From Prauserella_A sp040645195 (GTDB taxonomy: Bacteria; Actinomycetota; Actinomycetes; Mycobacteriales; Pseudonocardiaceae): DNA of 64,000 nucleotides. The stretch spans positions 1-64,000 of the forward strand of contig NZ_JBEYXW010000005.1 in assembly GCF_040645195.1 (NCBI RefSeq), read 5' to 3'. Numbering within the stretch: position 1 is the first letter of the stretch; the number at the start of each line of letters is the position of its first letter. The notes under the pieces are model-generated. The model did no database searches, was not told the origin of the DNA, and worked only from the letters and a program-made list of their open reading frames with translations. A program made the position numbers and the translations under genes. Positions 26,036 to 34,581 of this stretch are shown here, piece after piece.

Positions 26036-26478
26036 GCAGGCCGCCGCTGACCCGGCCGCCGGAGATGAGCGACGACGACGCCGAGCTGATGAGCGCGGCG
26101 GCAGCGCTTCTCGACCGGGTGTATGAGACCGGACGGCACGAGGTCGTCGCCGCGATGCGGCTCACCGACGGGACCGTGCGGCTCGGCGTGCACGTTGACG
26201 GGTCCGCGCGGCGCAGTGCGGTGTGCGCTGAGGGTGTGGCCGCGGGGAACGTGTTCGCATACGCGGCGGAGACCGGCGCCGCCGCGGTCGTCGTGAGCTG
26301 TGTGAGCGTGCTTCGGCGGCCGTCAGGGACCCGGCACCTGATCGAGCCGTGCGGGGTCTGCGCCGAGCTGCTCAGCGACTACTGGCCAGTGGCGCGGGTC
26401 TGGGTGACGCGTGGCGACGAGATCGTCGCCGTCACGGCGACCGAATTGCTGCCCGCGAAGCGCTCGCGTACCTGGTGA
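26032..26478 (+). CDS. Cytidine deaminase-like zinc hydrolase
   Basis: A 148-residue protein of the homotetrameric cytidine / blasticidin-S deaminase type. The zinc and proton-shuttle motif is VCAEGVA, and the second zinc pair is in IEPCGVCAELL. Such enzymes replace an amino group on a heteroaromatic or amidine-like carbon by oxygen. It starts inside the stop of the preceding amidohydrolase (ATGA) and is the last gene before operator copy 5. In this context it could deaminate a cyclic amidine or guanidine-type intermediate rather than cytidine; that is inference. Confidence 0.82.
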   Translation: MSRPPLTRPPEMSDDDAELMSAAAALLDRVYETGRHEVVAAMRLTDGTVRLGVHVDGSARRSAVCAEGVAAGNVFAYAAETGAAAVVVSCVSVLRRPSGTRHLIEPCGVCAELLSDYWPVARVWVTRGDEIVAVTATELLPAKRSRTW

Positions 26479-26515
26479 CATGCGGCGGTCGCGAGTGTAA
26501 CCTTCCTGAAACCCC

Positions 26516-26547
26516 ATTGGATCCATCGCTGAGTATGTTGGATCCAA
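26516..26547. promoter_or_regulatory. Operator copy 5 (before second binding protein)
   Basis: ATTGGATCCAT (centre 26521/26522) and the perfect palindrome TTGGATCCAA (centre 26542/26543) lie 21 bp apart, with TATGTT between them. The downstream start is at 26573, after GAAGGAG. Confidence 0.85.
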
Positions 26548-26572
26548 CAATTCTGGTGATGAAGGAGTTCGT

Positions 26573-27646
26573 ATGGCGCGCACACGCACGGACATTCGCC
26601 GAGCGCGTATCCGGCTCGGCGCCGCGGCCGCCGGTATCGCCCTGCTCGCGGGATGCGGCAGCGGCGGCGAAGCGCAGACCAGCGGGGACACGGCCGCGTT
26701 GAGCGGCGAGATCATCTGGGCCGACTTCGGCGGTCCGACCAACGAGGCCCGCCAGGAGATCTACTTCGCTCCCTTCACGGAGAACACGGGCGTCGAGGTC
26801 GTCTCGGTCGTGGTCAACGACGCCATGCAGGAAGCGATGATGTCGGGTGGGCAAGGCGACTACGACGCGACACACGTCGGGCTCGACCTCGTGTACGCCA
26901 ACAAGGACAACGTCACCCAGATCCCGGCCGAGTACCAGGACCAGGCGCTGCCCGAGGACATCCGCGCCTACGCGTTCGGGACCTTCTACGTCGGTCACGC
27001 GCAGGGCTACCTCAGCGACACCTTCCCGAACGGCGGTCCCAAGACGTGGGCCGACTTCTGGGACGTCCAGACCTACCCTGGCAAGCGGGCCTGGCCCGGC
27101 ACACCGGGCAGCTACGACAGCTCGTGCGAGATCGCGCTCCTCGCCGACGGTGTCGCCCCCGAGAACCTGTACCCGCTCGATTTCGACCGCTGCTCGGCGA
27201 AGCTCGACGAGCTGCGCCCGAACATGGTGTTCTACATGTCGTATCCGGAGATCCAGCAGCTGCTCGTGTCGGGGACGGCCGCCGTCGCCATGGGGCCGAG
27301 CGGCCAGTTCTCGGCCCTGCGCAACGCGGGCCAGGACGTCACGGTCTCGTGGGACCAGGCGGTCGTGGCTCCGAACGTGATCGCGATCCCGAAGCAGGCG
27401 CCGAACGCCGAGAACATCCTGGCGCTCACGGAGTACTTCCACGACCCGGAGCGGCAGGCCGAGTTCGCGGCGCGCACCAACTACGGCCCCGGCAACCCCG
27501 AGGCGTACGAGCACATCCCGGCGGACGTCCAGGACAACCTCGCCAACGCGCCCAGCCACACCGCCGTAGTCTACCAGGACTCGAAGGCCCGCGCGGAAGC
27601 GACCGAGGAGCTGCTCAACTGGTACACGTCGTGGCTGGCCGGCTGA
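26573..27646 (+). CDS. Polyamine-type ABC transporter binding lipoprotein (copy 2)
   Basis: A 357-residue lipoprotein with arginine-rich start, hydrophobic core and lipobox LLAGC near residue 24. The mature protein opens with IIWADFGGPTNE like copy 1, and shares YPGKRAWPG, SSCEIALLADGVAP and QFSALRNAGQDVTV. The two binding proteins are diverged enough to bind different ligands, for instance substrate and a pathway intermediate. GAAGGAG precedes ATG 26573. It leads an operon with a YtcJ-like amidohydrolase and the dimethylformamidase-type large subunit, directly under operator copy 5. Confidence 0.9.
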   Translation: MARTRTDIRRARIRLGAAAAGIALLAGCGSGGEAQTSGDTAALSGEIIWADFGGPTNEARQEIYFAPFTENTGVEVVSVVVNDAMQEAMMSGGQGDYDATHVGLDLVYANKDNVTQIPAEYQDQALPEDIRAYAFGTFYVGHAQGYLSDTFPNGGPKTWADFWDVQTYPGKRAWPGTPGSYDSSCEIALLADGVAPENLYPLDFDRCSAKLDELRPNMVFYMSYPEIQQLLVSGTAAVAMGPSGQFSALRNAGQDVTVSWDQAVVAPNVIAIPKQAPNAENILALTEYFHDPERQAEFAARTNYGPGNPEAYEHIPADVQDNLANAPSHTAVVYQDSKARAEATEELLNWYTSWLAG

Positions 27647-29262
27647 TCGCCGCCACCGGCCCGGCCACGGACGGTCACCCCGTGATCGTCCGCGGCCGGG
27701 TCCGCACGATGGACGACGCGCGACCGCTCGCGGAGGCGATGCTCGTGCGTGGCGGTCGCGTCGTCGCGACGGGCGAGGCGGCAGCGTTGCGTGCGCTCGA
27801 GCCGTCGGCCCGGGTCGAGGAGGCTCGCGGGACCGTGCTGCCCGGCTTCATCGACGCACACGTGCACACGCTCGTCGTGGGTCTGGAGCGGCGGCGGCTG
27901 ACGATCTCCGACGCCGGATCGGTGCGGGAGGTCGTCGAGCGGGTGCGCGACTGGCTGGCCCGCCACCCCGGGCTCGACTGGGCGGTCGTCGGCGCGCACT
28001 TCCACGCCGAAGACCTCGCGGAGGGCCGGTTGCCGAACCGGCACGACCTCGATCCCGTCTCGGGAACGACGGCCCTCTACCTCGATCGCCGCACGCACGA
28101 CGCGATCGTGAACACGGCCGCGCTGCAACGGTCCGGGATCGACCGGACGACACCGGACCCGCCCGGCGGCACCATCGAACGCGACGACGACGGCGAACCG
28201 ACCGGCGTGCTCATCGAGCGGCCTGCGGCGGACCTGGTGTTCTCACAGGTGCCGCCGGTCGATCTGGACGAGTTGCATGCCGCCCTCGCCGAGGGCCAGG
28301 CACACCTGCACAGCCTCGGCGTCGTCGGCGCCGCCGAGCCCGGTCTCACACCGGCTGAGCTGGCCGTGTACCAGGAGGCGTGGACCAGTGGCACGCTGAC
28401 GCTGCGCACGCTGGCGATGCCCCTTGTGGACACCGCGGTCCCTCCGGAGGAGTTCCTCACCGGTCTCGGCACGGTGACCGGGTTCGGTGACGAGCGGCTG
28501 CGGATCGGCCCGCTCAAGGTGTACTTCGACGGCACCGGCGGCTTCGGTACCGCGCTGCTCAGCCGCGAATGGCCAGGAAAGCCCGGTTACCACGGCACGC
28601 AGGTCTGCTCCACCGAAACGTTCCAGGCACTCGCGGATCACTGCGCCACGCGCGGCTGGTCCCTGGCCGTCCACACCGTCGGTGACGAGGCTGTGCGCAT
28701 CGTGCTGGAGTGCATGGCGCGGGCCGACCGGCTGCGTCCCGTCCGCGACCTCCGGTTCTCGGTCATGCACGCCTACCTGTGGCCGTCGGCGGAGTCGATG
28801 GAGCTCGCGGCCCGGCTGGGCGTAGTCCTGTCGACGCAGCCGTCCATGCACTGGCGGGTCGGCGCCGGGATCGCCGACCGTTTCGGCGCGCCGGCAGGCG
28901 ACCTGGCTCCGCTGCGTGCCTGGGCGGACGCCGGTGTGCGGCTGGCCGGTGGCTCGGACGGTCCCGACTTCCCCATGTCTCCGCTGTTCGGTATGTGGCA
29001 GTCGCGGACCCGGCGGGTACGCGGCCGGGACGCACCGCTCGGGCCGCATTCGGCGCTCACCCCGGCCGAGGCGCTGCGCATGTGGACCGTCGACGCCGCC
29101 TACTACTGCTTCGCCGATGACGAGCGCGGGAGTCTCGCGCCAGGAAAGCTGGCCGACTGGGTCGAGGTGAGCGTCGATCCGGTCGAGGCCGATGACGACG
29201 AGCTCGCGAGTGCCATGGTGCTGCGCACCGTCGTCGGCGGACGTGAGGTCTTCGCGCTTTGA
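27631..29262 (+). CDS. YtcJ-like amidohydrolase (copy 2)
   Basis: A roughly 543-residue amidohydrolase of the YtcJ / Amidohydro_3 family, closer to the full family length than copy 1. The metal motif is GFIDAHVHTLV, barrel histidines lie in VHTVGD and MHAYLWP, and the catalytic aspartate in GGSDGPD. The start is uncertain: GTG 27631 overlaps the binding-protein gene by 16 bases and GTG 27682 is an alternative; neither has a strong ribosome site. Likely N-acyl or N-formyl hydrolysis, substrate unknown. Confidence 0.85.
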   Translation: MAGRLIAATGPATDGHPVIVRGRVRTMDDARPLAEAMLVRGGRVVATGEAAALRALEPSARVEEARGTVLPGFIDAHVHTLVVGLERRRLTISDAGSVREVVERVRDWLARHPGLDWAVVGAHFHAEDLAEGRLPNRHDLDPVSGTTALYLDRRTHDAIVNTAALQRSGIDRTTPDPPGGTIERDDDGEPTGVLIERPAADLVFSQVPPVDLDELHAALAEGQAHLHSLGVVGAAEPGLTPAELAVYQEAWTSGTLTLRTLAMPLVDTAVPPEEFLTGLGTVTGFGDERLRIGPLKVYFDGTGGFGTALLSREWPGKPGYHGTQVCSTETFQALADHCATRGWSLAVHTVGDEAVRIVLECMARADRLRPVRDLRFSVMHAYLWPSAESMELAARLGVVLSTQPSMHWRVGAGIADRFGAPAGDLAPLRAWADAGVRLAGGSDGPDFPMSPLFGMWQSRTRRVRGRDAPLGPHSALTPAEALRMWTVDAAYYCFADDERGSLAPGKLADWVEVSVDPVEADDDELASAMVLRTVVGGREVFAL

Positions 29263-29278
29263 CCATGGGAGAACGCTG

Positions 29279-31540
29279 ATGGGTGACGAAGCGACCGTGC
29301 CACCACGCGTACTGGGCTACACCGACCGCGTCTCCTACCGTCCGGGCGACACGGTCGCGCTGCAGGTGAGCACAGGGGCCGAGCACTGGCGAGGTGAGCT
29401 CGTCCGGCTGCTGGCACTGGAGATCCCCTCGGCCGGGGTCCGGCGGCGCGCCGAGAACGTAACCGGTGCCGTGCCTGTCTCGGCGCGTGGCATCGACCAG
29501 CCGACCGCGCTCGGCTCGTACGCGCGGTTCGACGGCATCCCGCCGATCGGGAAGGACGGCCTGGTCGTCGCGCTCGCATTCATGCCGACGACGCCGGGTG
29601 ATCCGGCGTTCGGCCCGCAGGTGGCGATCGCGCACGCGGCGGATGGCACCGGCTGGTGGGTGGGGGTCGGGTCCGATGGGCGGGCCTGTGCCGGGGTGTG
29701 CACGACGTCCGGTCCGGTGAGCCTCGCCGTCGGCGCTCCGCTCGCGGCGGGCTGCTGGGTCGAGGTCAGGGCGGTGATCCCCGGCCGGCCCGGCGAGCGA
29801 CTCCGGATCGAGGTCACCCCGGCCGGGACGTTCGCATCGAACCGGTTCGTGCGGGCGCCCTGCGACACCGTGGCCGCGTCGGTTGTTGTTGGGGCACAGG
29901 TTGTTCCGGCTCGCGGGCCGCTGCTGTGGGGGTGCCGTTCGCTGCGCCCGGACGGCCCCGAGCTGAGTTTCGACGGTCGCATCGAGAACCCGGTGATTGT
30001 GGCGGACGCCGCGGCGACCGGCTCTCGCGGCGAGCTGGCGGAGCATCTCGCGGTGGTGGCGGCGTGGGACCTGGGTGCGGACATCGGAGCTGGCGGCGTC
30101 GCCGCCACCACGCGCATCACGGATGTAAGCGGTCACGGGCGGCACGGTGCCGCCGTGCAGCATCCGCACCGTGCCGTCACGGCCTCCAGCTGGTGTGGCG
30201 ACGTCACCGACGCGCGGTTCGCGCCGGCGGAGTACGCGGCGATCCACTTCCACCGCGACGATCTCACCGACTGCGGCTGGCTGTCGCAGGGCGGGATCGC
30301 GCTGCCGGACGACCTGCGCAGCGGGGTGTACGCCGTGCGGCTCACGGCCAGCGACCACACAACGGATCTCGTCCCGGTGTTCGTCGGACCACCCGAGGGC
30401 ACGGCCACCGCGCCGCTGCTGCTCGTCCTGCCGACCAACTCCTACCTCGCGTACGCCAACGACCATGTTGGCGTCGACAGCCCGCGCACGCAGGTGTGGA
30501 GTCAGCAGGTGCCCACACTCGACGACTTCGAGCTGTTCCGTAACGCGCGTCGCGAGCTGGGGTTGTCGCTGTACGAGGTGCACGGCGACGGCTCACCGGT
30601 CTTCTACTCCAGCTGGCGCCGGCCCATCCTCACGATGCGCGAGCGGGCCTACGACCACAACGCGCCGGTCTGGCAGTTCACCGGTGACATGCAGATCGTC
30701 GACTGGCTCGAACGCACCGGCCGTCCGTACGACGTGGTGACCGACCTCGAGCTGCACCGTGAAGGCGCGAGCCTGCTGTCGCGCTACGCGGCCGTGCTGA
30801 CCGGATCGCACCCCGAGTACGCGAGCGGCCCCATGCTCGACGCCTATGAGCGGTACGTCTCGACCGGTGGCCGCCTTCTCTACCTCGGCGGCAACGGAAT
30901 GTACTGGGTCACCGGGTTCGATCCGGACGACGAGCAGGTCATCGAGATCCGCCGGTGGGGCGGCACCCAGGCATGGTGCGCCGATCCGGGGGAGTACCAC
31001 CTGTCGTTCACCGGCGAGCCGGGCGGGATCTGGCGCTTCCGCGGGCGTGCCCCGCAGAAGACGTTCGGCGTCGGGTTCGTCGCGGCCGGCAACCCCGGCG
31101 CGTCCGCGGGGTATCGCCGCGCCACCGACGATCCACGGGTCGGGTGGGTGTTCGAGGGCGTTCTGGACGCTTCCGAGCGCGACTTCGGGCGCTACGGCGT
31201 CGCCGGGGGCGCGGCGGGACTGGAGATCGACTCGGCCAGTCCGTTGCTCGGAACGTCGGCCGACGCCGTCGTTCTCGCGACGTCGGTCGGGCACGGCGAC
31301 GACATGCTCGAAGCGCGCGAGAACTTCAACATGACCAGCCGGGTGCTGGGCGGTGCGCGCAATCCGAGGGTTCGCTCCGATCTCGTGCTGGTCCCGCGCT
31401 CGGGTGGCGGGGCGGTGTTCTCGACCGGATCGATCGCCTTCGCAGGCGCGCTCGGTGGTGCCGGTGGGGAAACGTCCGTGTCGCGCCTGCTCGGCAACGT
31501 CGTTGACCGGTTCCTCTCGGGCGCGCCCGTTCTCGACTGA
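29279..31540 (+). CDS. N,N-dimethylformamidase-type large (beta) subunit
   Basis: A 753-residue protein that matches the family of the large subunit of N,N-dimethylformamidase (about 760 residues in Paracoccus), which hydrolyses N-substituted formamides at a mononuclear iron held by two tyrosines and a glutamate. The N-terminal part begins with GYTDRVSYRPGD, a middle lectin-like part follows, and the catalytic part contains LPTNSYLAYAND and GSHPEYASGPM. Tyr389, Tyr432 and Glu513 fall 8-10 residues before the iron ligands I recall for the Paracoccus enzyme (399, 440, 521), a consistent offset. GGGAGAA at 29267-29273 supports ATG 29279. No small subunit gene is adjacent; the candidate is at 18256. 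Confidence 0.85.
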   Translation: MGDEATVPPRVLGYTDRVSYRPGDTVALQVSTGAEHWRGELVRLLALEIPSAGVRRRAENVTGAVPVSARGIDQPTALGSYARFDGIPPIGKDGLVVALAFMPTTPGDPAFGPQVAIAHAADGTGWWVGVGSDGRACAGVCTTSGPVSLAVGAPLAAGCWVEVRAVIPGRPGERLRIEVTPAGTFASNRFVRAPCDTVAASVVVGAQVVPARGPLLWGCRSLRPDGPELSFDGRIENPVIVADAAATGSRGELAEHLAVVAAWDLGADIGAGGVAATTRITDVSGHGRHGAAVQHPHRAVTASSWCGDVTDARFAPAEYAAIHFHRDDLTDCGWLSQGGIALPDDLRSGVYAVRLTASDHTTDLVPVFVGPPEGTATAPLLLVLPTNSYLAYANDHVGVDSPRTQVWSQQVPTLDDFELFRNARRELGLSLYEVHGDGSPVFYSSWRRPILTMRERAYDHNAPVWQFTGDMQIVDWLERTGRPYDVVTDLELHREGASLLSRYAAVLTGSHPEYASGPMLDAYERYVSTGGRLLYLGGNGMYWVTGFDPDDEQVIEIRRWGGTQAWCADPGEYHLSFTGEPGGIWRFRGRAPQKTFGVGFVAAGNPGASAGYRRATDDPRVGWVFEGVLDASERDFGRYGVAGGAAGLEIDSASPLLGTSADAVVLATSVGHGDDMLEARENFNMTSRVLGGARNPRVRSDLVLVPRSGGGAVFSTGSIAFAGALGGAGGETSVSRLLGNVVDRFLSGAPVLD

Positions 31541-31581
31541 CAAACCGCCTGTTGCGGACCTTTAACATCGCCGATACAGTT

Positions 31582-31613
31582 CAGGATCCATGCTTGGATA
31601 GATTGGATCCATT
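31582..31613. promoter_or_regulatory. Operator copy 6 (before permease operon)
   Basis: CAGGATCCAT (centre 31586/31587) and ATTGGATCCATT (centre 31607/31608) lie 21 bp apart. An additional half-like TTGGATAG lies between them at 31594-31601, making this the richest copy. Confidence 0.8.
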
Positions 31614-31627
31614 GAGTGGGTACGTGA

Positions 31628-31660
31628 ATGACCGCCTACACGGCCTGGCCGGCCGGCTGA
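31628..31660 (+). pseudogene. 3' remnant of a third binding-protein gene
   Basis: The short frame from ATG 31628 to TGA 31660 encodes MTAYTAWPAG. Its codons (TACACG, three variable bases, TGGC, GGCCGGCTGA) match the last codons of the two intact binding-protein genes, which end DAYTKWLAG and NWYTSWLAG. It stands between operator copy 6 and the permease genes, exactly where a binding-protein gene normally sits. The simplest reading is a deletion that removed the gene body and left its promoter and last ten codons. Confidence 0.55.
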
Positions 31661-31697
31661 GCGGGCGAGCCGATCCGCGTGGAAGGCGAGGCAACTC

Positions 31698-31754
31698 ATG
31701 ACGACCGTCAGTGAAACACCCCGGAAACGTCGATCTCGGAGCATGTCGACGTGA
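31698..31754 (+). CDS. Possible 18-residue leader peptide
   Basis: A short frame from ATG 31698, preceded by GGAAGGCGAGG, encodes MTTVSETPRKRRSRSMST and stops at TGA 31752-31754, overlapping the GTG start of the permease gene. It could be a coupling leader or the remains of the original permease N-terminus. Too short for family assignment. Confidence 0.3.
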   Translation: MTTVSETPRKRRSRSMST

Positions 31755-32626
31755 GCATGCCATCCACCGCAATACCCCGAGCGCGAGCGGACGCGCCGGT
31801 GCGCAAGCCACTGGGAGTGTCCAAAGCCGAGGCGAGGTGGCTGCTGTGGCCACCCCTGATCTTCTTCGTGCTGGCGCTCGGGTTACCGCTGCTGACACTC
31901 GTCACGCAGTCGCTGGAGGGCGGCACGGCGTACACGGACGCCTTTGAGGTGCCTGCCTTCGCCGCGTCACTCCTGCGTACGGTCGTCATGGCCGTCATCG
32001 TGATGATCCTGACGATGATCCTGGGCACCGCATACGCGCTCGCGGTCGTCGCCGCACCGGCATGGTTGCGGTTCGTGCTCGTCGCGGCCCTGATCCTGTC
32101 ACTGTGGACGTCCATTATGGTGCGTTCCTTCGGCTGGATGCTGCTCGAGCTGCCACGGGGCGCCATCTACTGGTTCCTCGGGCTGTTCGGTCTGGCGGAC
32201 GAGCCGATCGAGCTGTACCAGACGACCATCGGCATGTATCCGGCGATGGTGGCCGTCATGCTGCCGTTCGCGGTGCTGCCCGTGATGTCGGCCCTCCAGT
32301 CGATCGACCGTGAACAGCTCAACGCCTCGACCATCTTCGGAGCCGGACCGTGGCTGACCTTCCGCGCCGTGACGTGGCCGCAGATCCTGCCGCCCGCGTT
32401 GAGCGGCGGCATCCTCGTCTTCGTTATGTCCCTTGGCTTCTACGTGACGCCGCTCCTGCTCGGCGGGCCCAGCAACATGACCGTGTCGGGCGTCATCAAC
32501 GCGCAGATGAACCAGGCCAACCGGCCGGACATCGGGGCGGCGATGAGCATCCTCCTCGTCGGCGGGACGATGATCGTCTACCTCATCGCCGACCGCCTTT
32601 TCCGGGTCAGCGAGAAATGGGGATGA
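31751..32626 (+). CDS. ABC transporter permease, PotB-type
   Basis: A 291-residue inner-membrane permease with about six hydrophobic segments (first at LLWPPLIFFVLALGLPLLTL). The ATPase-contact loop reads ASTIFGAGPWLTFRAVTWPQILPP, in the family's EAA region. It belongs to the spermidine/putrescine-type importers and should pair with the permease at 32631 and ATPase at 33503. GTG 31751 was chosen because GGAG at 31738-31741 precedes it by nine bases; ATG 31757 is an alternative. The operon lacks its own intact binding-protein gene. Confidence 0.9.
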   Translation: MSMPSTAIPRARADAPVRKPLGVSKAEARWLLWPPLIFFVLALGLPLLTLVTQSLEGGTAYTDAFEVPAFAASLLRTVVMAVIVMILTMILGTAYALAVVAAPAWLRFVLVAALILSLWTSIMVRSFGWMLLELPRGAIYWFLGLFGLADEPIELYQTTIGMYPAMVAVMLPFAVLPVMSALQSIDREQLNASTIFGAGPWLTFRAVTWPQILPPALSGGILVFVMSLGFYVTPLLLGGPSNMTVSGVINAQMNQANRPDIGAAMSILLVGGTMIVYLIADRLFRVSEKWG

Positions 32627-32630
32627 CGCG

Positions 32631-33506
32631 ATGAGCACACCCGTCGGCCGCAGTCTCGGCTGGTACCGGATTCCCGTCATCGTGGTGGCGGTGCTCGCGA
32701 GCCTGCTCCTGATCGTCCCGTTCCTCATCCTCGTCGCGACGTCGTGGACCGGGGGCAGTTTCATTCTGTTTCCGCCCGAGGGTTTCTCCCTCCAGTGGTA
32801 TACCGAGGTGCTCAGCGACCGCCGCTGGATGGAGTCGTTCCAGCTGTCGCTGTGGACGGCGACCGTCTCGACCCTCATCGCCGCCGTGCTGGGCACGCTG
32901 GGAGCGATCGGGCTGACGCGGGTCCGCAACCGGTTGGCGCAACGCTGGATCCGCACACTGTTCATCGTCCCGATCGCACTTCCGCCGATCGCCTACGCGG
33001 TCGGGCTCCACGGCGTGAACATGGAACTCGGTTTCCTGCGCGGCACGCTCGTCGCGCTCATCGTCGGGCACGCACTGGTCGCCCTGCCATATGTCTTCGT
33101 GATCGTCTCCGGCGGCCTGGCCCGGATCGATCCCGCATTGCGCCCGGCCGCCAGCACCCTCGGCGCCCGGTGGCCGCTGATCCTGTGGAAGATCGAGCTG
33201 CCCGCGCTCGTGCCGTACCTGTTGTCGGGCGCACTGTTCGCGTTCGTCGTCGTCTTCGACGAGGTCGTGCTCGCGGTGTTTCTCATGCCACCTGGTGAGC
33301 AGACGCTGCCGCTGCGCATGCTGAACGCGTCGCAGGAGGCGTTCTCGCCCGAATTGACAGCGGCGTCGACCCTTGTCTCGTTCCTCGCCATCCTCGTGCT
33401 CGCCATCATCCCCGTCAGCAACGCCGTACGGCGGCGGAGGACGAGGCGCGCGCTTTCCCCGCGCCGCGCCGACCGGCCGGCCGCGCTCGAAGGAGCTTCC
33501 CGATGA
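32631..33506 (+). CDS. ABC transporter permease, PotC-type
   Basis: A 291-residue permease with an N-terminal membrane anchor (VIVVAVLASLLLIVPFLILV), a periplasmic loop typical of PotC proteins (PPEGFSLQWYTEVL) and an EAA-type loop ASTLGARWPLILWKIELP. It is the second half of the translocation pore with the product of 31751. The start is five bases after the first permease and the end overlaps the ATPase gene by ATGA. Confidence 0.9.
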   Translation: MSTPVGRSLGWYRIPVIVVAVLASLLLIVPFLILVATSWTGGSFILFPPEGFSLQWYTEVLSDRRWMESFQLSLWTATVSTLIAAVLGTLGAIGLTRVRNRLAQRWIRTLFIVPIALPPIAYAVGLHGVNMELGFLRGTLVALIVGHALVALPYVFVIVSGGLARIDPALRPAASTLGARWPLILWKIELPALVPYLLSGALFAFVVVFDEVVLAVFLMPPGEQTLPLRMLNASQEAFSPELTAASTLVSFLAILVLAIIPVSNAVRRRRTRRALSPRRADRPAALEGASR

Positions 33507-34561
33507 CCATCGCACTCTCGATCCAGGACGTGCACGTCACGCTGGGCCACAACCACGTGCTCAAGGGCGTGTCGCTCGACGTCGAGCCGGGAGAGTTCGT
33601 CACGCTGCTCGGCGCGAGCGGTAGTGGCAAGTCCACGCTGCTGAACGTCATCGCGGGCCTGCAAACCGTCGACAGTGGACACCTCACCTTCGATGGCGTC
33701 AATGTGGACAAACGACCGCCGCAGAAGCGCAACGTCGGCGTCGTCTTCCAGTCCTACGCGCTGTTCCCGCACATGTCCGTCGGTGCGAACGTCTCCTTCC
33801 CGTTGCGCGCGGCCCGGCGTCCGGCCAAGGAGCGGCGCGCCGTGGCTGACGAGATGCTCGCGCTCGTCCAGTTGCCGGGGATGGCCGATCGCTCGCCGGC
33901 GTCGCTCTCGGGCGGCCAGCGGCAGCGCGTCGCGCTCGCCCGCGCCCTCGCGGCGAACCCCGGCGTGCTGTTGCTCGACGAGCCGATGGCGGCGCTGGAC
34001 AAGCAACTGCGCGAGCAGATGCAGGTCGAGGTCACGCGCATCCAGCGCCAGGTCGGTATCACCACGGTGTCCGTGACGCACGACCAGACGGAGGCCCTGA
34101 CGATGTCCGATCGTGTCGCGATCATGCGCGATGGTGTCCTCGTTCAGGTCGACTCGCCCGAGGATCTCTATCGTCATCCCGTCAACTCCTACGTCGCCGG
34201 TTTCCTCGGTGAGGCGAACCTGCTGCCCACCGCTGGTGGGCGCATCCTGGATGGCGCGGACGGTTCCGATGTCGACGGCACCGCCGTTCTGCGCCCGGAG
34301 GACCTCGAGCTCGTCGCCGACGGCGAGCCGTGTCCCGCCTGGCACGTCGAGGGCGCGATCCACCTGCTGAGCTTCCAGGGCACCCGGTTCCGGCTGGAGC
34401 TGTTGACGGACGCGGGCCGCAAGGTGGTGTGCTCGCTGTCCCCATCGGCCGACGTGTCGTCGCTCGTGGTGGGCACCCGGGCGAGGCTCGCCTGCCGCGA
34501 CCCGGAGCGCGTGCACGTCATCGCCGCCCCACCGGCGAAGCCGGCCATGGTCGCCGCCTGA
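33503..34561 (+). CDS. ABC transporter ATP-binding protein, PotA-type
   Basis: A 352-residue ATPase that drives the polyamine-type importer. Walker A is GASGSGKST, the signature is LSGGQRQRVALARAL, Walker B is VLLLDEPMAAL and the switch histidine lies in VSVTHDQTEA. A C-terminal TOBE-like regulatory domain follows from about residue 240. It probably serves both binding proteins, copies 1 and 2, because no other polyamine-type ATPase is encoded here. The gene ends 20 bases before the convergent MFS gene. Confidence 0.93.
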   Translation: MTIALSIQDVHVTLGHNHVLKGVSLDVEPGEFVTLLGASGSGKSTLLNVIAGLQTVDSGHLTFDGVNVDKRPPQKRNVGVVFQSYALFPHMSVGANVSFPLRAARRPAKERRAVADEMLALVQLPGMADRSPASLSGGQRQRVALARALAANPGVLLLDEPMAALDKQLREQMQVEVTRIQRQVGITTVSVTHDQTEALTMSDRVAIMRDGVLVQVDSPEDLYRHPVNSYVAGFLGEANLLPTAGGRILDGADGSDVDGTAVLRPEDLELVADGEPCPAWHVEGAIHLLSFQGTRFRLELLTDAGRKVVCSLSPSADVSSLVVGTRARLACRDPERVHVIAAPPAKPAMVAA

Positions 34562-34563
34562 TT

Positions 34564-34578
34564 CTGCCAAGACGGCAG
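34564..34578. terminator. Small hairpin between convergent genes
   Basis: CTGCC (34564-34568) and GGCAG (34574-34578) form a five-pair stem with a five-base loop in the 20-base gap between the ATPase and MFS stops. It could end transcription from both sides, but it is short. Confidence 0.35.
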
Positions 34579-34581
34579 GGC

